A stretch of DNA of 32,828 bases, taken from IMG/VR virus record IMGVR_UViG_3300047552_000444, positions 1 to 32,828 of that record; one strand, given 5' to 3'. This stretch comes from a virus. Below the pieces are notes generated by a model. The model had not been told where the DNA came from and did not search any database. It worked only from the letters and a program-made list of their open reading frames with translations. The position numbers and the translations under genes are program-made. Positions 24,496-32,494 of this stretch are shown here, one piece after another. Numbering within the stretch: position 1 is the first letter of the stretch; every line of letters starts with the position of its first letter.

Positions 24496-25258
24496 TCCAA
24501 TGATCCCGTATCCAGGGGTAATCTCGCTGTAAAACAGTCTGACTTGGATCATACCTGCCATTAAAGAACACCAACCGGGCATCTCCAGGCAGTGACCCAT
24601 CTATCCTCTTAGGGGTAATCTGTTTGCCATTATGGGTAGGCAGTAGTAAAAACTGCCTCCTTATCCGGGTGTTGAAATTATAGATCCCGTCCTCAACCTC
24701 CCAGGTGGCCTCATGACGATCAAACAACTGGGCGCTGATGTGGGCTTGATCCGTGCCAATGAACTTCAACCTCCTCATCAGTTCAACCGACATGTGAGGG
24801 TCGGTGGAGAACTTATCCCACACTTCCTGCCTCGCCCCGGCCCGCATGCCCCAGAGACTTCCACAGAACGGGGTGCGGCGGCGATGCTTGTCCTTCCACA
24901 TACGGAAATCTTCCTTGAATCCCAGTATTGGGTCAAGATCCCCCACAACCAACACATCAAGGTCAATGGAAATAAACCTGGGGCCGAATAACGCAAGAGC
25001 CGTAGCCTGATCAAAGGACTTCAACCTCCTGTAACATCCTCCCCAGTCCTTGAAATCGCCAAAATGACGGTCTATATTCACAACCCCTACCGAACTATGG
25101 AGTCCTTTCCAATCGTCGGTTACACACACGAATTCATGGCTTAAAGCAGTGTGCCTGCTTATGGCTGCTTGGAGTTTGTTGACGTGCTCGGCGGTAAACA
25201 GGAGCTTCTTCTTTGGATGAAGTCCGTTGTTCCATTTCCAGCACACTACTGTAATCAT
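24488..25258 (-). CDS. GT-A glycosyltransferase-like protein
   Basis: A 256-residue product. The N-terminus ITVVCWKWN, then HEFVCVTDDW (41-50) and FISIDLDVLVVGDLDPIL (95-112), place it with GT8-like GT-A enzymes; DLD at 99-101 is the DxD-like site. In the second half, FCGSLWGMRAG and TDQAHISAQLF are acceptor-side motifs known from related enzymes (GxxxxR and a D in a TDQ context). The start overlaps the methyltransferase stop (ATGA). Substrate unknown. Confidence 0.82.
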   Translation of the reverse strand: MITVVCWKWNNGLHPKKKLLFTAEHVNKLQAAISRHTALSHEFVCVTDDWKGLHSSVGVVNIDRHFGDFKDWGGCYRRLKSFDQATALALFGPRFISIDLDVLVVGDLDPILGFKEDFRMWKDKHRRRTPFCGSLWGMRAGARQEVWDKFSTDPHMSVELMRRLKFIGTDQAHISAQLFDRHEATWEVEDGIYNFNTRIRRQFLLLPTHNGKQITPKRIDGSLPGDARLVFFNGRYDPSQTVLQRDYPWIRDHWNG

Positions 25259-25842
25259 CTCGCCCGCCCATACCAGATAGTGGTGTCTGGGACAATTTCC
25301 ACTTTGCCTATAATTCGATCAACGGCCTCAATTACCTCTGGATACTCATCAGAATAATCATGTCCGCACAAAATCTTAACAGAACTGGTAGTAGACCAAG
25401 CTAACAGGTCGCTGTCTATCTGTTTAGTACCACCATCTATGAATACCATACCAGGGGCTAGAACCGGACCTAATACCGACACCACAGCAGACGGGAGTTC
25501 TATCAAATTCAGATTGGGAAAATACCCGACTCTCTGAAAGAACTGCCGACGCCTATCCAGGTCCTTCTTATTGTAGTCAAACTCGTCCTTGGTGCCTTTA
25601 ACAAAGTGAGGCCAGGGATCAACGCAGTACACCTTTCCGTCATCCCGGAATGAATTGAAGTTACCACTCAGCAGGGCGTGGGAAGATCTCCCGAAGGCCG
25701 AGCCAATCTCTATGATCACTTTATGCTCCCCCGCCCTCTGGTAAAGCCATTCCAGCTCAGGACCGGACATCCACCCAGGGATAGGAATATAGGGAAAGCG
25801 ATATGGTCCGTAGTAGTTCTTGATCACAACACACGCTCCCAT
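25255..25842 (-). CDS. Class I SAM-dependent methyltransferase
   Basis: A 195-residue product. Residues 43-53 (IIEIGSAFGRS) are motif I for S-adenosylmethionine, VYCVDPW (71-77) is the following acidic strand, and GMVFIDGGTKQIDSDLLAW (131-149) is the Methyltransf_24-like strand-helix. The start at 25842 is chosen over an upstream codon at 26034 because that longer frame lies within the GT2 gene. It has a relative in the same island (26587-27249), so two methylation steps are likely. A sugar O-methyl role is inferred. Confidence 0.82.
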   Translation of the reverse strand: MGACVVIKNYYGPYRFPYIPIPGWMSGPELEWLYQRAGEHKVIIEIGSAFGRSSHALLSGNFNSFRDDGKVYCVDPWPHFVKGTKDEFDYNKKDLDRRRQFFQRVGYFPNLNLIELPSAVVSVLGPVLAPGMVFIDGGTKQIDSDLLAWSTTSSVKILCGHDYSDEYPEVIEAVDRIIGKVEIVPDTTIWYGRAR

Positions 25843-26597
25843 GGAAACCGGAGGATCCCTCCGCCAGGCTTTGCCTCCTTCAGTTCGCCCTTGCGCCGAA
25901 AGGCCTGACGGTACACTTCCCGGTACTTTTCGCGAAACTCTGATGGCTGGCTGGCGTCTGGGATGACCTCTCTGGTCCATCTGATTAGATTGACCTCTGG
26001 GATGTGGGTGCGCTGGGCAACCCGGTCCATCCACCTCATAAAAGGACCATCACCACCATACATCCCGCAATAGTCTTCGTCATAGCCCCCGGTCTTCCAG
26101 AACTTCGTACGGGTAACCATGAAGGTATTAGGATGGGGCTTAGACTTTCCATCATTGCCCAGCATCAGCTCGTACCGGAATGAATGGTCATTGTCCTTTA
26201 TGGCAGTCAACCGCTGTAGGGTGTAGAACCTATCCTGGTCCTTCTCCATCTCCAACAAATAAGCCAGGGAAGGAGTAGGCAGGGTGTGGTCGATATCTGA
26301 CATAAACAACCACCCGTTCGGGGCCATCTTTGCACCAAGGTTCCTAGCACCATGCTGATTCCAGGGGATATCCTTCAGGATTCGGTACACCTGGAGTTGG
26401 AAGTCAACAGGGCCTGATTTATCAATCACATCCAATACCGGGATCTGGCTGCAATCATCCACCAGTATGACCAACACCTTCTCTTTCATCCAATCCGGCA
26501 TCATATCCCACCCGGAAAGCTGTATCTGTAGCATCCCTGAGCAGTTGTAGCACGGATATATCAAGGTGAAGAGGTCCGAGAATTTGCTACTCACCAT
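25824..26597 (-). CDS. Family 2 (GT-A) glycosyltransferase
   Basis: A 257-residue product with the classical GT2 pattern: FTLIYPCYNCSGML at the N-terminus, VLVILVDDCSQIP (41-53), WNQHGARNLGAKM (79-91), the DxD motif in LFMSDIDHTLP (97-107), and GGYDEDYCGMYGGDGPFM (170-187), as in enzymes with an ED-type acceptor loop. It transfers a sugar from a nucleotide donor in the cytoplasm. There is no membrane anchor. It lies between the two methyltransferase genes. Confidence 0.9.
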   Translation of the reverse strand: MVSSKFSDLFTLIYPCYNCSGMLQIQLSGWDMMPDWMKEKVLVILVDDCSQIPVLDVIDKSGPVDFQLQVYRILKDIPWNQHGARNLGAKMAPNGWLFMSDIDHTLPTPSLAYLLEMEKDQDRFYTLQRLTAIKDNDHSFRYELMLGNDGKSKPHPNTFMVTRTKFWKTGGYDEDYCGMYGGDGPFMRWMDRVAQRTHIPEVNLIRWTREVIPDASQPSEFREKYREVYRQAFRRKGELKEAKPGGGILRFPWERVL

Positions 26598-27249
26598 TCA
26601 CCACCAATCCTGGAGGAATCCAATCCTTAGTTTTAGATCGAGTCCACCATATCCATCCACCACCAGCAGGCCTGATATCCCCAGGCTTGCCAAGATATAC
26701 CGTAGGGCTTTGGTTACCTATCCAGTAACCTTGCGAGTTTTTCCCTGCCTGGCATTCTGGGCCGAAGAACTCTTCCACTGCCTTTCTGACTCCGCCGTGA
26801 ATAAGGTCATCCCCACCCATCCAACCCCCATACTTCAGCTTGGGCCAGAAGTTCCTGATATCTGCTATAGCTCCTGGGTAACGATGGTCACCGTCTACCC
26901 AGACAAAACTTAAGGATTCATCAGCAAACTCCTTGTGCAAGATGCCGCTGTCTCCTCGCATAGGGATTATAGTTACTTTTCCCTCGCCCTCCCTATTTAC
27001 TGGAAGAGTAGTTTTAATGAAGTCTTCAACTGGGACATAGATCTTGTTGTTAGAATCCCATATGTCGATGGCGTAGATGATTATTTGCTTGCCACTGTTG
27101 ACAGCCTCTACCCCAAGACAGGAGGTGGACTTGCCTAGGTGGCACCCGATTTCCACAAACAAGGCCGGGTCCGGAGCCATTGCCACTGCTCTTTGGTACA
27201 TTTCAGGCCAGTTGAACCAGCCTTTAATCTGTTGATAATAGTGTTTCAT
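26587..27249 (-). CDS. Class I SAM-dependent methyltransferase
   Basis: A 220-residue product. FVEIGCHLGKSTSCLGVEAV (31-50) is motif I, IIIYAIDIWD (56-65) the second strand, and FVWVDGDHRYPGAIADI (115-131) with GGDDLIHGG (145-153) is typical of Methyltransf_24 enzymes. Its ATG overlaps the preceding stop (ATGA). The C-terminus carries an aromatic extension (WIWWTRSKTKDWIPP). Such enzymes in sugar clusters often methylate sugar hydroxyls. Confidence 0.85.
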   Translation of the reverse strand: MKHYYQQIKGWFNWPEMYQRAVAMAPDPALFVEIGCHLGKSTSCLGVEAVNSGKQIIIYAIDIWDSNNKIYVPVEDFIKTTLPVNREGEGKVTIIPMRGDSGILHKEFADESLSFVWVDGDHRYPGAIADIRNFWPKLKYGGWMGGDDLIHGGVRKAVEEFFGPECQAGKNSQGYWIGNQSPTVYLGKPGDIRPAGGGWIWWTRSKTKDWIPPGLVVNGE

Positions 27250-27902
27250 CTCCAGTAATCCAATATCCAGGTGTGCCCGTCAAGTATTAGTTGCTTATTC
27301 TTACCACCCTGAATTAGCAGTGATACTATCTCCCCATTTATCGGGTGCTGTGTTCCGGCTTTAGGCAAATATTTGCTTATCCACTTACTCGGGAAAAGGT
27401 CTACTCGCATCGGCAGAGAAGACAACCATTGCTGATCTCCAGCAAAGTGTATATACGGAATCTTCCCTAACTTACTTCTGATCAGTTTAATCTGTTCGGA
27501 GCTACCACTCCAGGACATCACAGACGAGTTGAAGTCATGCCCTCGCATGGGAACTCCGCTAGACGGGGCAGTACAGAAATCAGTAGGAAACTCAATCAGT
27601 GGCACAATACTTCTCATGATTACCACATCAAGGTCGAAGTATAGAACCCTCGGAGCATCAAGGTTGAACAAGTTGACCTTATACCAATGGTTCTCGACAT
27701 TCTTGGGCGGGATGATAGTCGGTGGTATAGCTCGGACCCAATCGTAAGACTTCAGTTCATCAGTATGCGGGGTGACACACACAAACTCAAATGGTCGGTG
27801 TAGCAGTCCTACTCGCCTATCCACCATCCGATACAGCTTCCACACCCACTCCACCGTATCGAACACTTCCGACTTCACCCACACGCAAGCAACTGTTAGC
27901 AT
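27246..27902 (-). CDS. GT-A glycosyltransferase-like protein
   Basis: A 218-residue product. FEFVCVTPHTDEL (38-50), WYKVNLFNLD and PRVLYFDLDVVIMRSI (84-99) mark a GT8-like GT-A fold, with the DLD motif at 90-92. FNSSVMSWSG and FAGDQQWLSSL are later motifs (acceptor side and a conserved DQ). It starts seven bases inside the GT-D gene. It shares its general plan with the enzymes encoded at 23392-24051 and 24488-25258, so they may have arisen by duplication; this needs an alignment. Confidence 0.83.
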   Translation of the reverse strand: MLTVACVWVKSEVFDTVEWVWKLYRMVDRRVGLLHRPFEFVCVTPHTDELKSYDWVRAIPPTIIPPKNVENHWYKVNLFNLDAPRVLYFDLDVVIMRSIVPLIEFPTDFCTAPSSGVPMRGHDFNSSVMSWSGSSEQIKLIRSKLGKIPYIHFAGDQQWLSSLPMRVDLFPSKWISKYLPKAGTQHPINGEIVSLLIQGGKNKQLILDGHTWILDYWR

Positions 27903-28819
27903 CGGTCGGTCACCCCTTTGACATAGCCAGGATCAGACGGTCGATGATTCCAAACCTGTCTATCCGCCATGTCCTCTATCCCCCAGCAACGGCGATAAAA
28001 AAGCCCAAGATGCCCCAAGTCCACTCCCTGTCTACCTACAGAGGCAAGGTCGTAAGCGAGGACCGTAGCAGTTGGCCCCACACACAACAAGAAAAGGTCG
28101 GTCTTAGGTCTCAACAGGCAGTCTACCATTATCTTATCATAGTTCTTCCAGGCGTGGGTAGACGGAACAGCGATCTGATAAATGGACCGGGCTGACTTCA
28201 TCATATCAATGTTTGCCCGCTTTTCATGCCCCCTAACCAGTGTCACGTCCCTGTCCCGCCAGATTTCTGATATCAGTACCCAGTAGCTGGGCCAGGACAG
28301 GTAACCACACAGGTCCCCTCTGGTAATGTAGGAGCTACCATATAGGTGATTGCGGTCACTGATCTTGTAGAACTTTCTCCGCATGCTCTTGATGTAGTCC
28401 TCTGGGACCTCGGTAAACTGCCTACCATTCCATACATTAGGGATGGCAACGATATGGTTGGGCAAACGGCTATGAAACACCTCAGTCAGCCTCTCTTGGA
28501 GGGACTCAAAGAATATCTGACTGACGTTGCGCTTACCCGCCATGTGCTTCAGTTCCCCATCCCCATACCTGGAGATTGATTTGCCCTGGATGATCTGCCT
28601 GATCGTGTCCCACTCATTCATCACCTTGATATGAAGCTTCTTGATAGGAATCCGGGGCCGCTCTTCTTCCTCCAGAGCAGCGTCTTCTGCCAGGTGAGAA
28701 AATAGCCTGCTGTAAAGAGCCCGCCTCTTCTCAAGACTATCCTTGGCCTCCTGTAGTCTAGCCATTCTCCTATCATGTGCTGCCTTCTTGACCATAGCCT
28801 TGGTAAGAGCCACACTCAC
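27896..28819 (-). CDS. GT-D fold glycosyltransferase (DUF1792-like)
   Basis: A 307-residue product. SISRYGDGELKHM (81-93) is the hallmark motif of the GT-D/DUF1792 family, where the DGE acids bind the donor and metal. LFLLCVGPTATVLAYDLASV near the end and the following GVDLGHL are also typical. Residues 1-55 are a highly charged helical extension that could be a coiled coil or partner-binding segment. The start is a GTG overlapping the preceding stop (GTGA), with GAAGGG upstream; an inner GTG or ATG is possible. Confidence 0.85.
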   Translation of the reverse strand: MSVALTKAMVKKAAHDRRMARLQEAKDSLEKRRALYSRLFSHLAEDAALEEEERPRIPIKKLHIKVMNEWDTIRQIIQGKSISRYGDGELKHMAGKRNVSQIFFESLQERLTEVFHSRLPNHIVAIPNVWNGRQFTEVPEDYIKSMRRKFYKISDRNHLYGSSYITRGDLCGYLSWPSYWVLISEIWRDRDVTLVRGHEKRANIDMMKSARSIYQIAVPSTHAWKNYDKIMVDCLLRPKTDLFLLCVGPTATVLAYDLASVGRQGVDLGHLGLFYRRCWGIEDMADRQVWNHRPSDPGYVKGVTDRC

Positions 28820-29532
28820 CAGCCCTTCTTGATAAGTTCCTCGATGGGAACCACCGTAAATATGTTGAGGGCTGAGCCTGGGGTAGCATTGGCGATCTGA
28901 AGTCCGGTCACTTTCATCGCATCACTCATTGGCTTCAGGAATGGCATCATACTATTCTGGTAGATCTTGTCGCGCTCAACCTTCTGGTGATTCTCATGCC
29001 AGTTGTGATGTCCATCCACCATGCGCATATCAAAGCCAAGTAGTACAATCCTAGCAGCACCAAGAAGATAAGCGGCATTGATAGCAGTACCACCACAGCC
29101 CCTATTCCAGCAAAGAGTGTCCTGCTCCACGCTAAGACCAAAGCGAGCCTCATCCCTACGCAGTATCCTGAGCCACGGCCACTTGACATTCCGCTCCTCC
29201 AATAGCTGAGGTACGCAACAAATGACTTGCTCCCTATTCTTCCACTTAGTCAATTCGATTTCATTCCAATGAAACCACCGCTTGTCGGCGAACACACACC
29301 AGTCAACCCAATCCCCAAGCTTGAAGGCATCGTTACAGCCTACCACCGGCCTATTCCTAACCAGGTCCAGGTTGGTATGTTTGAGAGAAGGCCCACCACC
29401 CAGGACAAAGACAGTCTGGCCATCATACGGTCGTGGCAGGGAATCATACTCCTCTCGGATCTCAGGTATGAACCAGTCGAGCCACTTGCCATACTTACCG
29501 TCCGATGATCCGATCTTGATAGTTCCACCCAT
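28816..29532 (-). CDS. GT42/DUF115-like protein (norphogenetic-type), copy 2
   Basis: A 238-residue product. After a short N-terminus it has TVFVLGGGPSLKHTNLDL (about 42-59), then VVGCNDAFKLGDWVDW and CVFADKRWF, a central WNRGCGGTAINAAYLLGAAR and LLGFDMRMVDGHHNWH. This pattern is shared by phage proteins similar to MAF_flag10/DUF115 proteins and family 42 sialyltransferases, which use CMP-sugars. ATG at 29532 overlaps the preceding stop (TGATG). It is a tandem paralogue of the next gene upstream. Transferase activity is inferred, not proven. Confidence 0.72.
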   Translation of the reverse strand: MGGTIKIGSSDGKYGKWLDWFIPEIREEYDSLPRPYDGQTVFVLGGGPSLKHTNLDLVRNRPVVGCNDAFKLGDWVDWCVFADKRWFHWNEIELTKWKNREQVICCVPQLLEERNVKWPWLRILRRDEARFGLSVEQDTLCWNRGCGGTAINAAYLLGAARIVLLGFDMRMVDGHHNWHENHQKVERDKIYQNSMMPFLKPMSDAMKVTGLQIANATPGSALNIFTVVPIEELIKKGW

Positions 29533-30242
29533 CACAGCAGCTCCGATATCGGCTTGAAAGGGAATGCCTTTAGTTTACTGCTCTGGTTTATATTCCAGAC
29601 AGTAACCCCCAGCTTGGCAAAGTCATCAGCCACACTGGTAAAGGCATTCAGCATCATCTCTTGGTAAATGTTCAACGATGGCTCAGGCATCCATCGGTCA
29701 TTGCTGTCCTTGGTTCGCTTGATGTAGTAAGGGTCGTAAGCCCGATGCCAGTTGTGGGATTTACCGTTGGCAGTCTGATCAAACCCTAACAGCACCATGT
29801 CCTTGGAACCGAGCAGGTAAGCAACGTTCATGGCGCAAGCCCCAGTGGACCTGTTCCACCTCACCATATAAGGATCATCGCTGATGCCCCAGGCCTTGCG
29901 CCCATTTAACCGACGCACATGAAGCATCCAGTCCTCGTCCGGTCTTGGGTCTCTACCGGAGGCATTGATTAGCTTACCTCCTTCATCAACATATTTGTGT
30001 AAATCTGACCGAAAGTTGCGCAGGAAAGCCTTATCTCCGAATACAGCCCACTGGACCATACCTCGGGGCAGTAGGAATGCAGCGGCATTACATCCCAGCA
30101 CACATTGACCTTCCAGCATTCTCCAATCAAAGTTACTCAAAGACGATCCCCCACCCACGATGAAGACCCGCTTACCAGGCCACACTTTTGGGATTGCCGA
30201 CCAAACCACTTCACCAAAGCCCTTATTCCGATGCAGCATCAT
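29532..30242 (-). CDS. GT42/DUF115-like protein (norphogenetic-type), copy 1
   Basis: A 236-residue product with the same motif order as copy 2: RVFIVGGGSSLSNFDW (25-40), VLGCNAAAFLLPRG, WAVFGDKAFL, WNRSTGACAMNVAYLLGSKD and VLLGFDQTANGKSHNWH. The start is taken at the ATG at 30242, 20 bases inside the preceding gene; an in-frame TTG at 30284 is possible but poorly supported. Two tandem copies suggest two different acceptors or donors. The neighbouring presence of a CMP-Kdo synthetase in the window makes a CMP-sugar donor worth testing. Confidence 0.72.
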   Translation of the reverse strand: MMLHRNKGFGEVVWSAIPKVWPGKRVFIVGGGSSLSNFDWRMLEGQCVLGCNAAAFLLPRGMVQWAVFGDKAFLRNFRSDLHKYVDEGGKLINASGRDPRPDEDWMLHVRRLNGRKAWGISDDPYMVRWNRSTGACAMNVAYLLGSKDMVLLGFDQTANGKSHNWHRAYDPYYIKRTKDSNDRWMPEPSLNIYQEMMLNAFTSVADDFAKLGVTVWNINQSSKLKAFPFKPISELL

Positions 30243-30660
30243 ACCCAGTCTCAGCCCAGGCCTTCGCCCTATCCTCCCGAACAAAACCCCGACTCACCTT
30301 GGTACCAACCGGCAAAACAACTCCGTCAGGAGCTGTATAATTCAGCCCTGGAGTCTCAATTACCACTTTCCAGTTCTTACCAGTCACCTGTATAGCCTTG
30401 AGTTTGGCTTGGGGAAGACACTCACCTACCCCCATGTAGTCCTTCTTTGGTTTGGGTACGGGAGCCAATTCTGAGACTGGTTCAATGAGCTCCCAGCCAT
30501 GCCAAGCATTCGGGTAGCCGGGCAGCTGCTCCTTGCTCTCAACTTGAATGGTGTCGCCAGGATAAAAGGTTTTCATTGAAGCCTGACGAGCCTTATGCCC
30601 ACCTTTGCGACTCCCCATGAACAACTTTCCGCTATCTTTCCTTCGTCTGTACGTCAGCAT
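30223..30660 (-). CDS. Hypothetical protein after the major capsid gene
   Basis: A 145-residue product, basic at the N-terminus (MLTYRRRKDSGKLFMGSRKG). A beta-structured middle follows (FYPGDTIQVESKEQLPGYPN, then WHGWELIEPV), and a second beta part (AIQVTGKNWKVVIETPGLNY, VLPVGTKVSRGFVRED). AGAGG precedes the ATG. It is separated from the capsid gene by a hairpin and leads into the glycan island. It may be a small head-associated protein; no family recognised. Confidence 0.6.
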   Translation of the reverse strand: MLTYRRRKDSGKLFMGSRKGGHKARQASMKTFYPGDTIQVESKEQLPGYPNAWHGWELIEPVSELAPVPKPKKDYMGVGECLPQAKLKAIQVTGKNWKVVIETPGLNYTAPDGVVLPVGTKVSRGFVREDRAKAWAETGYDAASE

Positions 30661-30679
30661 GGAAACCTCTCTTAGTACT

Positions 30680-30715
30680 AGCCAGGCTGGACCGTTGATG
30701 GTTACCAGCCTGGCT
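30680..30715 (-). terminator. Hairpin downstream of the major capsid gene
   Basis: AGCCAGGCTGG (30680-30690) and CCAGCCTGGCT (30705-30715) form a perfect 11-bp stem, with three further pairs possible in the loop (ACC 691-693 with GGT 700-702, last three digits). It starts 55 bases after the capsid stop. There is no U-tract on the minus strand, so it may act as an attenuator, a partial terminator or an mRNA-stabilising end rather than a strong terminator. Confidence 0.5.
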
Positions 30716-30769
30716 GTGTCTGGGCTACAAAGAAACCGAGAAAACTGGCCTCAACAGTTAAAGGTTAGG

Positions 30770-31984
30770 TTACGAAGTTGTCGCCACCACGATGCCACAG
30801 TTAGTATCGGCATCAGCCCGAAACTGAGGGACCATGATCGCCATGATTTTGTATTCAAACTGCATGCCACCATGGCTGGTCCACTCCACCATCATCGGAG
30901 CAAAACCCACGACCATTCTTACGGTCTCAGCCTTCAGCTCGGTGAAGATCACCACATCGTCATACAGCTTGTCGGCAACCTTGATCCCCTCAATACCGGA
31001 AATCTCCATGATGCGTTGCCGGGTGGACTTGTCCGAGTTGGTCTTAAAATCGTCGTCAAGCACCGTCTCATAGGCCGTAGGGATGTAGATCATGTACGGA
31101 CCATAGTGCTTGTCGTCGATCAGCTTCTGCTTCATGTTGAGAACGTCTTTGAGAACTTCCTCACCAGTCACGCCGCTGGAACCCCAGTCGGCCATCGTGG
31201 TGTAGGTGTTGGCATTAGCTGCATTGCGGTAGCCGTAAATAGTACCACCACCATAGGCGAAGGTACCGACCGTGGCGCCACCACCAGGACCGTTGAACAG
31301 CATGTTCTCGATATACTCGGTTACATTACGAGTCCCCATCTCAGCACGCAATGTGTCAAGCGGGGTACCACGTTTGCGGGATGCCGTCAGGTGCCGTATC
31401 GTCAGATAGAAATCGTCGTGAACGATTGGCAACGGCAGGTAGTTAATGGTGTACTCGGGGATGTCAGCCCGGCCACGAGCAATAGCATCCATGCTCATCT
31501 GTGCGGCCTCAACATCCGTTACATGCTCATACTCAAGCACCGTAGTACCCATAGCATTAGGCACATTCAGCACCAGGCCCCGAGCAAGAAGGTCCCCTAC
31601 GCCCACGAGTCTTTCCTGGGCGACCCGGAGGACCACATCGTCATACTGTTTCCACTCGTCCTTCAGGAGGGTGGCAGCGTTGACCTTGAAGTTCTTACCA
31701 TTGACCGTCACGAAGGCATCCAGTCCGCCCATGAACTGGTCAACATTCATGCCGGCATCATTGGCCATCAAGGCGATGTCCATGAGATTGGCCCTTACTG
31801 CCGATGCCTGCTTGGTCATGTTAATCCAGGGCCGAAGAGCCTGGGGATTCATCCCCAAGTTCATAAAGGCCGACATCGCCCCTGCACCCATATTAGCCAT
31901 AAGGTGCTCGGTACCAGGAGCCCACGCCCCAGTCTGGGCATTAATCGTGAAAGGGCTTGCTACCAACGATGGTTTATTTTCCAT
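30770..31984 (-). CDS. Major capsid protein, encapsulin-like HK97 fold
   Basis: A 404-residue product that should form the icosahedral shell. YLPLPIVHDDFYLTIRHL (182-199) and PLDTLRAEMGTRNVTEYIEN (208-227) followed by MLFNG, then the helix VLKDVLNMKQKLIDDKHYGP, the strand-loop YMIYIPTAYETVLDDDF and a closing FAPMMVEWTSHGGMQFEYKI, follow the encapsulin/linocin-type HK97-fold pattern. There is no obvious long scaffolding domain at the N-terminus. A full-length Shine-Dalgarno sequence, AGGAGGTGA, stands seven bases before the ATG, as expected for a very abundant protein. It follows the decoration gene. Confidence 0.88.
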   Translation of the reverse strand: MENKPSLVASPFTINAQTGAWAPGTEHLMANMGAGAMSAFMNLGMNPQALRPWINMTKQASAVRANLMDIALMANDAGMNVDQFMGGLDAFVTVNGKNFKVNAATLLKDEWKQYDDVVLRVAQERLVGVGDLLARGLVLNVPNAMGTTVLEYEHVTDVEAAQMSMDAIARGRADIPEYTINYLPLPIVHDDFYLTIRHLTASRKRGTPLDTLRAEMGTRNVTEYIENMLFNGPGGGATVGTFAYGGGTIYGYRNAANANTYTTMADWGSSGVTGEEVLKDVLNMKQKLIDDKHYGPYMIYIPTAYETVLDDDFKTNSDKSTRQRIMEISGIEGIKVADKLYDDVVIFTELKAETVRMVVGFAPMMVEWTSHGGMQFEYKIMAIMVPQFRADADTNCGIVVATTS

Positions 31985-31991
31985 TGTCTCC

Positions 31992-32000
31992 TCACCTCCT
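31992..32000 (-). promoter_or_regulatory. Extended Shine-Dalgarno site of the major capsid gene
   Basis: AGGAGGTGA pairs with nine bases of the 16S rRNA 3' end and stands seven bases before the ATG. A second GGAG lies just downstream of it. Confidence 0.75.
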
Positions 32001-32004
32001 TCTC

Positions 32005-32463
32005 TTATCGAATACGCTGGACACGGATGCGAGCAGCGGCACCACCAGCAGAATTGTTAACGGATTCCAGAGCCATGAAGTGAACCCCGGTGCCCAACTG
32101 AGCAGAAGACTGCTGAGCATTGCCCAGGCACCCAGGACCTTCATAACCGGCAAAGGTCAAATAACCGCCACAAGTCACATTGTGCCCATCGGCAACCCAG
32201 GCATACACCTCAGCACCAAGCCCAACCCAACGGGCGAGGCACTGGGAACCATTGGTGTAAACGGTATCAATCTCACTGCCCTGCAGGGTATCCACATCAG
32301 CCACCAGCAAGGGGCCAACGGTCTCGGACTCATCCTGAATCTCAAAGTCCAGGTCAGACTGGAACTTGAGGAACATGCCGGGGTAAATACCGGCTTCACC
32401 TGCCTTGGCAATTTCCTGCGGGCAAAACTCCTGACCTCTCAAAATGATCGTTTTGTAAGCCAT
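32005..32463 (-). CDS. Capsid decoration-like protein
   Basis: A 152-residue product lying directly before the major capsid gene, the usual place of head decoration or cement proteins. GIYPGMFLKFQSD near the N-terminus, a middle GLGAEVYAWVADGHNVTCGG with a Gly-rich loop, and VHFMALESVNNSAGGAAARI followed by RVQRIR fit the small beta-barrel decoration family found next to many HK97-fold capsid genes. Exact family is uncertain. Confidence 0.65.
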   Translation of the reverse strand: MAYKTIILRGQEFCPQEIAKAGEAGIYPGMFLKFQSDLDFEIQDESETVGPLLVADVDTLQGSEIDTVYTNGSQCLARWVGLGAEVYAWVADGHNVTCGGYLTFAGYEGPGCLGNAQQSSAQLGTGVHFMALESVNNSAGGAAARIRVQRIR

Positions 32464-32469
32464 TTTCGG

Positions 32470-32478
32470 TCACCTCCT
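32470..32478 (-). promoter_or_regulatory. Extended Shine-Dalgarno site of the decoration-like gene
   Basis: AGGAGGTGA, the same nine-base site as before the capsid gene, stands six bases before the ATG at 32463. Both head genes thus carry the strongest ribosome sites in the window. Confidence 0.7.
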
Positions 32479-32494
32479 ATGTATGGCTAAAGGG

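Noticed and set aside
25255-26034. A longer methyltransferase starting 192 bases upstream
   Set aside because: The extra part is Pro/Arg-rich, lies fully within the GT2 gene and does not match the family; the ATG at 25842 fits.
30605-32083. A 492-codon open frame on the plus strand opposite the major capsid gene
   Set aside because: It lies antisense to a well-supported capsid gene, has no ribosome site or family motif, and its composition (His, Arg, Ser-rich) is that of a codon-bias shadow.
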